This document shows, piece after piece, positions 1 through 9,592 of a stretch of DNA of 64,000 bases. Where the stretch lies: contig CAWIRC010000001.1 in NCBI GenBank assembly GCA_963838495.1, forward strand, positions 2,852,001 through 2,916,000, in the 5' to 3' direction. This stretch comes from JBEKIK01 sp963838495 (GTDB lineage Bacteria > Planctomycetota > Planctomycetia > Pirellulales > Thermoguttaceae). A program made the position numbers and the translations under genes. The stretch's first letter is position 1. Every line of letters starts with the position of its first letter. The notes beneath the pieces are model-generated. The model was given only the letters and a program-made list of their open reading frames with translations. It was not told where the DNA came from and did no database searches.

Positions 1-1
1 C

Positions 2-304
2 GATGTTGCGCCGCAAAATCACCGCGCACTGACAACCGAACAGGATCTGTCACCCAACCTCGCACAAGAGCCGGATTCTATGCCCGACAAGGCTTGGAAG
101 GTCCGCGATCGTTTGTTCGCCTCGCAATCGATCCGGGGATTCGACGTCCCGGTGATCAACGAGTCGTGGATGACCTTTGCGCGAACCGCACAGTCAAGCA
201 AAACTTCCCACAATTTATACAATCTTGCCGCCGACGAGTTTTTCGGGGAAACGGTTATCGCGGAACTGATCGCCCACCACATAGACAACGGCGTTCTTGT
301 CTAG
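2..304 (+). CDS. 3' end of an unrecognised protein (partial)
   Basis: The reading frame is open from the window edge to a TAA at 302-304, giving about 100 residues of a C-terminus. An internal ATG lies at 80, but the frame is open upstream of it, so the true start is probably outside the window. The segment is polar, without membrane spans, and ends in IDNGVLV. I do not recognise the family and see no catalytic motif. It is followed after about 90 bases by a run of strong hairpins, which fits the end of a transcription unit. It could also be a chance open frame; codon use is ordinary for this window. Confidence 0.4.
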   Translation, partial: DVAPQNHRALTTEQDLSPNLAQEPDSMPDKAWKVRDRLFASQSIRGFDVPVINESWMTFARTAQSSKTSHNLYNLAADEFFGETVIAELIAHHIDNGVLV

Positions 305-385
305 CGACATTTGGGCGGCGCCGGCGTGCCGCCAATGCCGGGAAAACCCGGATAAGGCACTCGCGTCATTCCATTTTATCCTCCA

Positions 386-433
386 CGCAAAAAATTGAGC
401 GCCACAGACAGCATCCTGCTGCCGGTGGCGCTC
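386..433 (-). terminator. hairpin with U-tract on the minus strand
   Basis: The arms GAGCGCCAC (397-405) and GTGGCGCTC (425-433) pair perfectly. On the minus strand the stem is followed by AATTTTTTG, as in a rho-independent terminator. It lies downstream of the oxidoreductase gene ending at 609 and also follows the gene ending at 304, where only three T residues follow on the plus strand. Confidence 0.55.
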
Positions 434-434
434 T

Positions 435-555
435 TTCGTCGCGCGACGAACTAATGCGAGCCGCAATGGGGGTAGGGGAGCGGCTCGCAGGGGATATCTT
501 AAACCGTCTAAGTCTAAATCGTCTACGCTGGGGCGGCAGTTAAACTGCCGCCCCA
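435..555. repeat. run of three further palindromes
   Basis: Three palindromes follow one another: a perfect 16-base one at 435-450; arms GCGAGCCGC / GCGGCTCGC at 456-464 and 480-488 around a G-rich loop; and arms of TGGGGCGGCAGTT at 529-541 / 543-555 with a one-base centre. The last recurs with one mismatch at 17464-17492. No gene is visible between 305 and 608. Confidence 0.6.
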
Positions 556-608
556 ACATTTTTTTATTTAACAGGTTTTATTTAACGGTCAGTTGAATCT
601 TTTCGCGC

Positions 609-1790
609 TTATTTTACCTCGTCGAGTTTAACGGGCCGGCGCTCGCCGGCCGATTTCATCGCCGCTTCCAACACGCGCTGGGTTTGGTAGGCGTCTTCAA
701 AGTCGGGCAGCGGCACGGTAGGCATTTCGCCGGCCAGCGATTTCAAAATGTCGTACGCCTGGTTGGTAAAGCCATGCTCGTAACCAATAATATGCGCGTC
801 CGGCCACCAATTTGCAATATAGGGGTGATCGCCGCCGTGCGTGCACATGATCGTGGACCAGCCTTGGACCGCTCGGGGCAGGGTGGCGTCGTAATATTGC
901 AACTCGTTCATCCGCTCGAAGTCGAATTTCAGGGCCCCTTTTGTGCCGTTTAGTTCGAAGGCATTGCGGTTTTGGTTGCCCGTGGCCTGGCGGGCGGCCT
1001 CGAAACTGGCCACAGCGCCGCCGGAAAATCGGGCCAAAAAAAGCACCGCATCGTCCACGGTCACATGGCCTTTGCCCCCGGCGCCGGAACGGCCATGGGC
1101 GATTCCGCCTGCGGACACCCCGGCAGGCAAAGTCCGGTCTTTGATGAATGTCTCCGCAATCGCCCCGGCAATTTCGGTGATTTCCTGGCCGGTAACAAAG
1201 CGGGTTATATCAACGATGTGGGCGTTAAGGTCGCCGTGCGCGCCGGATCCGGCCAGATTTTTATCGAACCGCCATAGCAGGGGCACGGATTCAGAGGCCC
1301 AATCCTGCAAATACACTGCCCGGACATGCCGTATCTCGCCCAGCTTTCCCTGTTTAACCAATTGATGGGCCAACGCCACCGCCGGACAACGGCGATAGTT
1401 AAACCACACAAATGTCTTCGCCTTGGCGGCATTTGCGGCCTGGGCCATGTCGCGGGCGTCGTCGAGCGTGCCGGCAAGGGGTTTTTCGCAGCACACCGCC
1501 TTGCCCGCGGCTAGGGCCTCCTTTGCCACCGGTGCATGCATGTAGTTGGGCGTGACGATGTCGACCAAACCGATTTCCGGCGAATTTACCACTTGCTGCC
1601 AGTTGGTCGAGGCGTTTTTCCAGCCCCAATTCGCGGCAAAGGCCTGGGGATTTTCCTCGGCCTGGCCAAAGACGGTGTGCGTCACGGGAATCAAGGGCGG
1701 TTGGAAGAACCTGGCAACCTGGCCCCAGGCGTTCGAGTGCGAACGACCCATGAAACCCTGGCCGATCATTGCAACGTTGATAGTTGCCAT
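609..1790 (-). CDS. Gfo/Idh/MocA family NAD(P)-dependent oxidoreductase
   Basis: Predicted cytoplasmic sugar or inositol dehydrogenase-like enzyme of 393 residues, a normal length for the family. The N-terminus carries the Rossmann dinucleotide motif GQGFMG (about residues 10-15), and CEKPLA near residue 100 holds the family's EKP lysine. The C-terminal half has the substrate-site signature GDLNAHIVDI with the catalytic-type Asp and His. The substrate cannot be named from sequence; planctomycetes carry many paralogues. The ATG at 1790 is the natural start because it leads straight into the first beta strand. No obvious operon partner lies nearby, and a terminator-like hairpin lies downstream. 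Confidence 0.9.
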   Translation of the reverse strand: MATINVAMIGQGFMGRSHSNAWGQVARFFQPPLIPVTHTVFGQAEENPQAFAANWGWKNASTNWQQVVNSPEIGLVDIVTPNYMHAPVAKEALAAGKAVCCEKPLAGTLDDARDMAQAANAAKAKTFVWFNYRRCPAVALAHQLVKQGKLGEIRHVRAVYLQDWASESVPLLWRFDKNLAGSGAHGDLNAHIVDITRFVTGQEITEIAGAIAETFIKDRTLPAGVSAGGIAHGRSGAGGKGHVTVDDAVLFLARFSGGAVASFEAARQATGNQNRNAFELNGTKGALKFDFERMNELQYYDATLPRAVQGWSTIMCTHGGDHPYIANWWPDAHIIGYEHGFTNQAYDILKSLAGEMPTVPLPDFEDAYQTQRVLEAAMKSAGERRPVKLDEVK

Positions 1791-2056
1791 TGATTTTCCT
1801 CAATGCATTTTCCGATGCAGAGCGTTTATAAACCGATTTTTTTCGCCTGGCAAGTGCCCGGCCGATGAAAAAAATCGATCCGTGGATGATGTCGGAAAAG
1901 CGGACAGCAGGCGGCGGACATCGGGCAGAGTGTTTGCAAGTAATTGTGCTTGCTCAATTTGCATATTGCAATAAATAAACGTCCCTTTTTAATTTCATCT
2001 GGCATTTTCCGGCTTTTCGGGGTACCATGCCTTCAATGTCGATAAGATGGCATTAC

Positions 2057-2062
2057 AGGAGG
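2057..2062 (+). promoter_or_regulatory. strong ribosome binding site
   Basis: AGGAGG ends seven bases before the ATG at 2070 and fixes the start of the following gene. Confidence 0.8.
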
Positions 2063-2069
2063 ATTTAGC

Positions 2070-2627
2070 ATGTTTAAGGCAAGAAAAATACGGCGGATGA
2101 CATATTTGGCAGTGGGCATGGCGGCCGTGGTCGGCGTGTCGGTGGGATTGATGATGGGCGGTTTATGGCCCCAAACCGCGCTCCATGCCGTGGCCACCGA
2201 TCGGGTGGATACTTATGCCATGGCCACCGGCATGGTGGACGAAGACGTGGAAGCCGTTTATTTTTTGGATTTTCTTACCGGTGAACTCCGTGCCCTGGTG
2301 TTGGGAAGGCAGGTCGGCGGCATTTCCGGAATATACACGTTCAACGTGGCCAGTCATCTGGGCATCGACCCCGGCAAAAATCCCCGCTATTTGATGGTTA
2401 CCGGATCGCTCAGCCTGCGCCGGGGCGGTTCGCGGATGCAGGCGGGGCGGGCCGTGGTTTATGTCGCCGAAATCACATCCGGAAAAATGGGCGCCTACGC
2501 CATCCCCTGGAACCCTTCGCTGGCCGCCGCAGGCCAAACAATGAATCTCAGCCTAGTGCCGGTGGCCACGTATCAGTTCCGCGGGGCCCCGATCGTCAAC
2601 GTTCCCGTGCCGGCCACTACCCCCTAA
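2070..2627 (+). CDS. small membrane-anchored or secreted protein of unknown function
   Basis: This 185-residue protein starts with basic residues followed by a hydrophobic segment (about residues 12-32, TYLAVGMAAVVGVSVG), a signal anchor or signal peptide. The rest is a compact extracytoplasmic domain with the motif AVYFLDFLTGELRA and a later GRAVVYVAEI strand. I recall similar proteins only as conserved planctomycete hypotheticals and cannot assign a function. It ends nine bases before thiS, so the two may be co-transcribed, although its content does not suggest thiamine synthesis. Confidence 0.8.
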   Translation: MFKARKIRRMTYLAVGMAAVVGVSVGLMMGGLWPQTALHAVATDRVDTYAMATGMVDEDVEAVYFLDFLTGELRALVLGRQVGGISGIYTFNVASHLGIDPGKNPRYLMVTGSLSLRRGGSRMQAGRAVVYVAEITSGKMGAYAIPWNPSLAAAGQTMNLSLVPVATYQFRGAPIVNVPVPATTP

Positions 2628-2636
2628 AATGAAATC

Positions 2637-2837
2637 ATGGAAATTATCGTTAACGGCCGCACCCATCAGGCGCCCGAAGGCGCCACCATCGCCCAGCTGC
2701 TCGCGGAATTGCAATTAAGCGATAAACCGGTGGCGGTGGAGGTAAACCTGCAATTGGTCCCCAAGGGCCGTCATGCCGAACACCGGTTGGCCGCCGGCGA
2801 TCGCCTGGAAATCGTCACGCTCGTGGGAGGAGGATAA
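2637..2837 (+). CDS. thiS: sulfur carrier protein ThiS
   Basis: Ubiquitin-like carrier that delivers sulfur, as a C-terminal thiocarboxylate, for synthesis of the thiazole ring of thiamine. It has 66 residues, the usual size, starts MEIIVNG and ends in the essential Gly-Gly tail (LVGGG). The motif VAVEVNLQLVPKGRH matches the ThiS core. thiG follows after 46 bases, the canonical order. No thiF, thiH, thiO or thiE is present in this window, so activation of the tail must be encoded elsewhere. Confidence 0.93.
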   Translation: MEIIVNGRTHQAPEGATIAQLLAELQLSDKPVAVEVNLQLVPKGRHAEHRLAAGDRLEIVTLVGGG

Positions 2838-2883
2838 TTTGGGGACTGTCCCCTTTGAGCTAAGATAATTGGAGGATAACCCG

Positions 2884-3711
2884 ATGGAAAAATCAACCGG
2901 CAATGACGATTCGCTGCGGATCGGCTCGCACATTTTTTCCAGCCGCCTGATCGTAGGCACGGGAAAATACGCGGGCTACGAATTGATGAGCGAGGCCCTG
3001 GCCGCCTCGGGCACGCAGTGCATTACCGTGGCAGTTCGGCGCGAACGATTGATCGACGCCGCGGGCAAGAATCTGCTGGATTTCATCGACACAAGCCGAT
3101 ACACGATTCTGCCCAACACGGCCGGATGTTTTACCGCCGAGGACGCCGTGCGCGTCGCCCGGCTGGGGCGGGAAATCCTCTCGCAGATGAACAATCCCGG
3201 GGCCGATTGGGTCAAACTGGAAGTGCTCGGCGACGCCAAAACCCTGCTGCCCGACCCCATCGCCACGCTTGAGGCCACGGAAAAACTCGTGGCCGAGGGA
3301 TTCCAGGTGCTGGTCTACACCAGCGACGATCCGGTGGTGGCCCGACGGCTCAAGCAGGCCGGGGCCGCCAGCGTAATGCCCGCCGGCAGCCCGATCGGTT
3401 CCGGCCAAGGAGTGCTCAACCCCAACGCCATCCGCATCTGCCTGGAGTATCTCAAGGACGGCGACCGGACTACCCGGTGATCGTCGACGCCGGCGTGGGC
3501 ACGGCCAGCGACGTGACTACGGCCATGGAACTGGGCGTGGACGGCGTGCTGCTGAACACGGGCATCGCCCATGCCAAGGACCCGCTGCGAATGGCCCAGG
3601 CCATGCGGCTGGCGGCTCGATCCGGGCCGGCTGGCCTATCTTGCCGGCCGCATCCCCAAGAAACTCTACGCCACCGCCAGCAGCCCGCTGGAAGGAACGA
3701 TCGGGCGATAA
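2884..3711 (+). CDS. thiG: thiazole synthase ThiG (two compensating frameshifts)
   Basis: ThiG condenses 1-deoxyxylulose phosphate, dehydroglycine and ThiS thiocarboxylate into the thiazole phosphate. The start is ATG 2884, eight bases after GGAGG; reading on from upstream would need a TTG. Residues SRLIVGTGKY and the later AGSPIGSGQG and LLNTGIAHAKDP are family signatures. The frame breaks twice. Near 3465 the sequence continues one frame over with PDYPVIVDAGVG, restored by adding one C. Near 3627 one extra C must be removed to recover LAYLAGRIPKKLYA and the proper end at TAA 3709-3711. Read through, the length is normal (about 275 residues). Two opposite single-C errors in C-rich context suggest a sequencing artefact. 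Confidence 0.88.
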
Positions 3712-3713
3712 CA

Positions 3714-3748
3714 GGCAGTGGGCAGCGGTTAGTGATTAGCGGTCAGAT
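3714..3748. repeat. heptamer tandem array (STRR-like)
   Basis: Five consecutive 7-base units, beginning GGCAGTG, GGCAGCG, with period 7, in the gap after thiG. Later units drift to GTTAGTG and ATTAGCG. Confidence 0.6.
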
Positions 3749-3776
3749 AATGCCCTGGTGATTTAGCAATATTTTC

Positions 3777-4499
3777 TCATGGCGTATTTCCGTCGCCGGG
3801 TTGATTTCCAGGCTGCTGCGGAGCGGCGGGGGCGGGAGATTGCGAAGGCTTGGGCGTGCGGGCTTGAGGCGCCACTGGCCAGGGCGAGGTTAAGGGCACG
3901 ATCTGGCCGATTTGCGGCAACTTGGCGAAAACGCCGACATTCTGTCCCTCTTGGCCCATCTCCACCCAGACCTGGCCGCCCAGCCCTACCGTGGAGATTG
4001 CGCCGCCGGTTTCCGTGGAGTAAACCTTCACCATGGGCATGCCGTTGCGGTTCATAGTCCGAATTATTCCGGATTGGGAATCCTTGTCTGCTCCCGCGAC
4101 GAAGACCGGCCTGCCGTTGCGGTTCATAGTCTGTATTATTCCGCATTGAGAATCCTTGTCTGCGCCCGCGACGATGACCGGCCTGCCCTCGGCATCGGCG
4201 ATAAAAAGCGCCCGGCATTCCGCCTCCACCGCTTTAAGCTGAAGGCATTCGGCCAATCCCAGCGTGCTAATATGTTTTCCCAAGGCTTCGTTGAATTTAA
4301 ACTGCTCGCATTGAAGCTGGCTGCATTCTTCCCTTTGCTGCACAACCAGATCGTTGCAGATTATTTTTTGGGCGGCCACTTCACCGGCCCTTAAATCCAC
4401 CGCACCGAAACGCCTGGTGGGCAGAAACTGATTGCGCAAGGCAATCCCCAAGGTAAGAAATACCAGCGGATATACTATCCAGCGTTCTCGGTCGGTCAT
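3777..4499 (-). CDS. membrane-anchored protein with internal 24-residue repeats
   Basis: Protein of 240 residues with one N-terminal membrane segment (about residues 8-22, YPLVFLTLGIALRN) and an extracytoplasmic remainder. The middle holds two nearly identical 24-residue units around the motif VAGADKDSQ, with partial units on both sides; in DNA this is a 72-base period at about 4041-4184. Glycine- and valine-rich strands follow (GGAISTVGLGGQVWVEMG). The last 35 residues are Pro/Gln/Ala rich and probably disordered. I do not recognise a named family, and no partner gene suggests a role. Confidence 0.7.
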   Translation of the reverse strand: MTDRERWIVYPLVFLTLGIALRNQFLPTRRFGAVDLRAGEVAAQKIICNDLVVQQREECSQLQCEQFKFNEALGKHISTLGLAECLQLKAVEAECRALFIADAEGRPVIVAGADKDSQCGIIQTMNRNGRPVFVAGADKDSQSGIIRTMNRNGMPMVKVYSTETGGAISTVGLGGQVWVEMGQEGQNVGVFAKLPQIGQIVPLTSPWPVAPQARTPKPSQSPAPAAPQQPGNQPGDGNTP

Positions 4500-4543
4500 G
4501 GCTATGCTCCGGCATTAAAAATTGGTGCTTAAGGAATGAGATT

Positions 4544-4578
4544 TAATAGGGGATAGGGGACAGGCGACAGCGGACATT
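4544..4578. repeat. heptamer tandem array (STRR-like)
   Basis: Five 7-base units with consensus close to GGATAGG / GGACAGG, lying 45 bases upstream of the gene on the minus strand. Confidence 0.55.
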
Positions 4579-4653
4579 GTAAAACCGCAGGAAATTTTTA
4601 AGTTATTATCTGTCATCATTTTTCGATGACCCTATTCTATAATCCGGCCTTTC

Positions 4654-4695
4654 GCCTACAGCCTACAGCCTACAGTCTATAGCCTAAACCCTCCA
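4654..4695. repeat. heptamer tandem array, unit GCCTACA
   Basis: Three exact GCCTACA units followed by three decayed ones (GTCTATA, GCCTAAA, CCCTCCA). Together with 4544-4578 it fills much of the 4500-4813 gap, which holds no gene. Confidence 0.65.
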
Positions 4696-4813
4696 GCCCG
4701 GAAAAATCGCTATATTGCCGAAACGGAACTCACGATATTCTTAGGGTCATAAACGAAATACTGTTCCGGGCAGAGATTCTGCCCACATTGCGCTTATTAC
4801 CCAATATAACAAA

Positions 4814-6335
4814 ATGGATTTTCATCCCGTTTTCATCGAAACGGCAAGACAATGCCGCCTGCGCCTGAGGTTTTGCTGGCGCTGGCTGGTCATTCCGTTT
4901 TTTGGGATCTGCATTTGGGGATGGTGCGACGTTCGCGAGCGCGGGTTCCCTCATCCCGAGGATCCGCTGCAGCACAAGACCGACCTGACGGTCTACACCG
5001 AGGCCGGGGCGGCGTTTTTCGACGGCCGGCCGCCCTATGAGGTGAGCAATCCGCGCGGCTGGACTTATTTGTATCCGCCCATGTTCGCCCTGCTCATGGC
5101 GCCGTTGCACGTTCTGCCTTCGCAGGACCAGGTAATGGTCTGGTTCATCGTGTCCTTGCTTTTGTGCTGGGGATGCTTTTACGAGTGCGCAAAAACAATC
5201 CGTTTCCTGCGCGGCCGGGACGATCACGCGGCCCGGAATTATACCGCCTGGTATCCGTGGCTGGGCATTGCCGCCGTGTTTGCCGCCGCCTTGCCCACGC
5301 TTAATTGTCTCCAGCGCGGGCAGGTTGGCATTCTGAAATTTTATTTGCTGGCCTTGGGACTGCGCCTGGTCATATGCAGCGCCAAGCCGTCGGCACGATT
5401 CTTGGGCGGCGTGGTGCTGGCCCTACCCATCGTGCTGAAAATCGTCCCCTTGCTGCCGGTGAGTTTATTGATATTCGTGCAATTTGTGACGTGGATAAAA
5501 AGCCGTCGCCTACGCGATCCCTCAAGTGCCGGAGCAGGCGGGCAAAAGGCGCGGTCTACATGGGGACCGACACTTTCGGGCCTTGCCTTGGGTCTGTTGT
5601 TGTTTTTCCTGGTCATCCCATCGCTGCTTGTGGGTTGGAAGGCGAATTTGCAGCATCTTGGAACATGGTCGAGTTTCATGCTCGCCAAGTACGACGACGG
5701 AGGCGAGGACCCACGCTCGGGCAATTCCCATTCCGCGCAATCAAAGCCTGCAAAACGCCGCCTATCGCCTGGGCAATTTCGTCTGGTACAAGGCCGCAGG
5801 CGGGCCGGACGATCGCCTGGCCGATTTCTTTGAACGCCCCAAATCGATTTTCGAGTGCCCGGAGATGATCATGGATTCGCCGCCCGCAGAATGGACTTTA
5901 CTGGGCGCAAGATTGGCCGTTTTGGCCGTCCTGGGCCTTGTCGGCATTCGTCTTGGACTCAGGGGCGACGCATTAAGCCTGGCCGTGGCCTTTAGCCTGG
6001 GTTCGGTTGCCATGCTGGTGGTTTCGCCCATTGCCCGGGTGCATTATTTCATGCTCTTTGTTCCGGCAATTTTATATTTTCCCTTGTGGCTGGACCGTGA
6101 AAACCATAATCGAACGGCAAAAATCATGGCCGTCGTTCCCATAATTCTTATCGACCTGCATTATTTCTTCCTGCCATACGCCGGGCGCGTGGGCCTGTTG
6201 GGCATAGGCACGACCGTGTGGCTTGTGGCCGCTTTTGTGCTGGTCATGCGCAGCGATTCCAAGGCCGCGGTGCCGGCCTTGCCGGAGTTTGTTCCGCACG
6301 ATGAATCCCCGCCCCAAATCAAGCAGGCGGCGTGA
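4814..6335 (+). CDS. GT87/DUF2029-type membrane glycosyltransferase (frameshifted)
   Basis: Polytopic membrane protein of about 500 residues resembling the DUF2029/GT87 mannosyltransferases, which use lipid-linked sugars. The N-terminal loop contains DLTVYTEAGAAFFDGRPPYE, the acidic region typical of the family, followed by PPMFALL and a series of hydrophobic helices. The frame breaks near 5725: the first frame runs to about residue 300 (MLAKYDDGGEDPRSGN), and the family sequence resumes as NQSLQNAAYRLGNFVWYK and continues to the TGA at 6333-6335. No closely linked sugar-nucleotide genes are visible. The exact donor and acceptor are unknown. Confidence 0.75.
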
Positions 6336-6343
6336 ATTCTATT

Positions 6344-6403
6344 GTAGGGTGCGTGAAACGCACCGATCTAAAGCTATCCATTGGTGCGTTTCACGCACCC
6401 TAC
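6344..6403. terminator. 21-bp perfect inverted repeat between convergent genes
   Basis: Arms 6344-6364 and 6383-6403 are perfect reverse complements around an 18-base loop, and each arm is itself nearly palindromic (GTGCGTGAAACGCAC). It sits exactly between the 3' ends of two convergent genes and would act on both strands; there is no long U-tract. Confidence 0.6.
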
Positions 6404-6409
6404 TCTCAA

Positions 6410-9400
6410 TCATTCTTTTTGACAATATCGCCGAGGTCCAAGGTTTCGCCCGACTTCACGCTGAAATCCTTGTCGAACAGGTTGCCGGACTTGTCGCGCA
6501 TACAGCCGATAGGTCGCCCCGGGGATAAGTGCCGGGAAAGTGCATCGCCCTTGTTCGTCGGTTACAGGCGCTTGCCGAGTGCGCTGGCTGCCCCATTTCC
6601 AATAGTGCTCGCGGTCGAAATTGGACACAAAATCCTGATTGGACTGTAGTTCGGTGTTATTTCTGGGCAACAAGAAATTCCTTGACTGTTCTTGAATAAC
6701 CATTGCGCTCGGGCCGGGGGTAACTACGATTTGCAAATCTGGTTCATACTTGGCCAGCGGTTTGCCGTCCGGATCGACGAATCGCGCCACGGCCTTGCCG
6801 CATGGCTTCAAATGCACGACCAGCGGTTGAGCATCGGCCGATTTCCCCGATATTTCCACCACCGCCCCGAGTTCATCCTTGGAATCCAGAAACAAAACAG
6901 GCACGGGCTTTTCCACATCCAAGCCGGAGAGCTCGAATTGCCCATCGCGGATGGCAACAGGATTATCCCGGAATCCCTGGAAATCGGTGGTAACGCAAAG
7001 GCGCGAAACCATAAGCGCCTCGGGTATGGGACGGTCATCCGGCCCGACCAGCCGGCCTCGCACGGACAGCCCGCGCAGGATGGAAATTGTCAATTCAGGC
7101 GGCTGAAGTCCTTCTTTCAGATCGAGCGGTACAATTGCATTGGCTGAAATACGTCTTCCGCCCCGGCCGTCGCCGAACATTTCGTTTCCGCCTTTTTCCT
7201 GATATATGTAATCGGAACTCGGGCCGTAAACCAGCAACATTCCCCGGCCGGGCAGAACCGCGATTTGGAACTTGCCCCTGACATCGCTGGAAACGGCGTT
7301 TTCCCATCCCATAAGAATGTGAACGTCTCGCCGTTTGTTGTATGGATTTTTTGAAACGCAATCGTATTGGATGTTTGCCCCGGCAACAGGTTCTGCGCCC
7401 GCCCTCCCAGCCGCTTTTTCCGCGGGAGTGGAAACGATTTGCCCCCGAATTAAAATTCCCCGCGGCAAGGCGATCTGGGGCTTTGGAGCGGTTGCGCCCT
7501 CGGGCAAGGCTTCGGCGTCTTGATATCCGATCGATATCGGCCGTTCGTTCGAAAGGGCCGGCAATGTCAATTTGTATTGTTTTCTTACCGTCAGATATGG
7601 TTCGCCTTCAGGCGGATAGGCGGTAATGTCGAACACCTTTCCCGAATATGGCACGATGCGGAAATGGCCGTTGGCGTCCGCCCGGCCGGATATTCTCTCT
7701 ATGCAGGTCCCTTGCCCTGCCGCATCCGCGCCGACAATTATCCGCGCGTATGGCACTGGTTTTTGCGTATCTTCATATTTCACGTCGCCTTCGACGATTT
7801 GCGACGACGGAAAAGTAAGAGTAATCTGCTCGGACTTATTGCTTGGTATTTTAAGTTCGGCCCAATCGACGGCAAATCGGTCGTCATCGAGCCGCACCCA
7901 CAGGCCTCGATCGCAATTCAAGCCTTTTAGAGTGAAGCACCCGTCTTTGTCGGTCGTTACCGGTTTGGGCCAGATGGGCAAATCATCCGGCGGGTACATG
8001 TGTATGACCTCGATTCCTCGCGCTAAAGGGATATTGCCGATCCCCACAACCAGGACTTTGGCGTTGTCAACCGGTTTTTGATTTGCATCCACGACCCGGC
8101 CGTTAATGATTTGTTCCTCGGGCAGGCGTACTGTTATGTCCGGTCGCTCGACGTCCAAGCCGATTGACTGCACGCCCAGTCCGCAGCCCTCAGCGGCAGC
8201 CAGCACATCAACCTTATAATATGCAGCGGAAGATATGCGGGGTATTTCCATACGGAAACGGCCTTGTCCGTCGGTTTTAGTCAGATTCAAGGTTTTCGGA
8301 CCGTCAGAAATTTCAAGAGGCTTAGTCTGATATTTGGACCGGCCCACAATGGCGACTCGCGCGCCTGGCAAAGGTTTGCCCGCCGGATCGAGCACCTGGC
8401 CGGTGATGATGGTTTCCGACTTTGACTGGTTGCCCATTTTCTCCCCCGATTGTGAAGTTTTTTGTTGATCTTGGGCCGAAGCGGATTGGCCGCCGCCGAG
8501 CACAATTTCCCGGCCGGGCAGGACGAGTACGGCCGCGATGGCCAAAACCGCCCAGCACCAGCGCGGAGTTTGGCGGTGGAAATTCTTTGCACGGAGCATA
8601 ATGTCCTCCAATCGTTTTGAGGTGACTCCGATCGATTTGAAGCCCGGCACGGCCAGGATGGGGCGCCAGTTGCGTTCCGATTCCAGGGCATCGAGCAAGC
8701 AATGGGCGTAAACGGCCGGCTTGCACTCCAGCGAGGCCACGACTTCCTCGTCGCAGCAGCGTTCCCTCTGGCGGCAGGTCTGGCGGTTGGCCCACCACAC
8801 CAGCGGATGGAACCACCACAGCACTTCGGCCGCTATTTGCAAAAATCCCCAAACAACGTCGCCGCGGCGGACGTGCACCAGTTCGTGGGCGATGATGGGC
8901 TCGATTTGTTTCTGCGTTTTTTCCGCAATTACCACCTTGGGGAGCACGATCACGGGCCGAAACAGCCCGAAAACCGCAGGGCCGAGCGACTTGGGAGTCG
9001 CCAGGATCGTTATTTTCCGCCGCAGCCCCAATTGACCGGCGAGCCGGACCGCCAACGCCTCGATGGCGGCGTCGGCTGGAGCGGCCGATCGTTTCAACAT
9101 GCGGGAAAAAGCCAGCCATCTGCTCAGCACGACGCCGGTCAAGGCAATCGCCCCGGCAAGCCAAATTCCGGCAAAAATCGACGGCCAGGAAAGGAAAAAT
9201 CCCCGCGCCGGGCCGGATCTGCCGATTGTATCCGCCGGTTTATCATTCGCGGCGGGATTTTTCCCGGACGAAAAACGATTCCGCGTTTCCAACGCGGTTT
9301 CGACGCTTCGGGGCAGGCTAATAGCAGGTATCGTCGCTACGGGTTCGCTCGCCTGAGGGACCGGTTCCGGTTGTATTAAGCGTATTTGCGCCCAACTGAA

Positions 9401-9592
9401 AATGCCCGCCGGACTGCTCCACAGCGGAGGCGTGAGGCACTTGAGCAGTACCAGAATCCAAAGCACGTACGCCAGGTGCGGCCGGCGGCGGCAAACAAGG
9501 CCCGCCAGCAATCCCACGGCCGCGATCAATGCCGTCACCTGCAAAAACTGCAACCATGCAAGGGCGGTCAATTCGGGTAAATGAAGGTTCAT
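6410..9592 (-). CDS. M56 (BlaR1/MecR1-like) membrane metallopeptidase with carboxypeptidase-regulatory-like repeats
   Basis: Sensor-type membrane protease of 1060 residues. Transmembrane helices lie near residues 12-32, 40-55, 135-155 and 345-362. The zinc motif HELVH is at 236-240, and ERCCDEE about 40 residues later supplies the third ligand. After the last helix come about five beta-sandwich units of the carboxypeptidase-regulatory type, each opening like IITGQVLDPAGKPLPGA or LSVRGRLVGPDDRPIPEA. This differs from BlaR1, which has a penicillin-binding domain, so the signal is probably not a beta-lactam. It overlaps blaI by four bases, so the two are translationally coupled. By analogy it would cleave or trigger cleavage of the repressor. 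Confidence 0.88.
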   Translation of the reverse strand: MNLHLPELTALAWLQFLQVTALIAAVGLLAGLVCRRRPHLAYVLWILVLLKCLTPPLWSSPAGIFSWAQIRLIQPEPVPQASEPVATIPAISLPRSVETALETRNRFSSGKNPAANDKPADTIGRSGPARGFFLSWPSIFAGIWLAGAIALTGVVLSRWLAFSRMLKRSAAPADAAIEALAVRLAGQLGLRRKITILATPKSLGPAVFGLFRPVIVLPKVVIAEKTQKQIEPIIAHELVHVRRGDVVWGFLQIAAEVLWWFHPLVWWANRQTCRQRERCCDEEVVASLECKPAVYAHCLLDALESERNWRPILAVPGFKSIGVTSKRLEDIMLRAKNFHRQTPRWCWAVLAIAAVLVLPGREIVLGGGQSASAQDQQKTSQSGEKMGNQSKSETIITGQVLDPAGKPLPGARVAIVGRSKYQTKPLEISDGPKTLNLTKTDGQGRFRMEIPRISSAAYYKVDVLAAAEGCGLGVQSIGLDVERPDITVRLPEEQIINGRVVDANQKPVDNAKVLVVGIGNIPLARGIEVIHMYPPDDLPIWPKPVTTDKDGCFTLKGLNCDRGLWVRLDDDRFAVDWAELKIPSNKSEQITLTFPSSQIVEGDVKYEDTQKPVPYARIIVGADAAGQGTCIERISGRADANGHFRIVPYSGKVFDITAYPPEGEPYLTVRKQYKLTLPALSNERPISIGYQDAEALPEGATAPKPQIALPRGILIRGQIVSTPAEKAAGRAGAEPVAGANIQYDCVSKNPYNKRRDVHILMGWENAVSSDVRGKFQIAVLPGRGMLLVYGPSSDYIYQEKGGNEMFGDGRGGRRISANAIVPLDLKEGLQPPELTISILRGLSVRGRLVGPDDRPIPEALMVSRLCVTTDFQGFRDNPVAIRDGQFELSGLDVEKPVPVLFLDSKDELGAVVEISGKSADAQPLVVHLKPCGKAVARFVDPDGKPLAKYEPDLQIVVTPGPSAMVIQEQSRNFLLPRNNTELQSNQDFVSNFDREHYWKWGSQRTRQAPVTDEQGRCTFPALIPGATYRLYARQVRQPVRQGFQREVGRNLGPRRYCQKE

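Noticed and set aside
94..543. Plus-strand gene of 149 residues over the hairpin region
   Set aside because: Arg/Pro-rich shadow frame running through palindromes and out of frame with the credible 3' fragment of the first gene.
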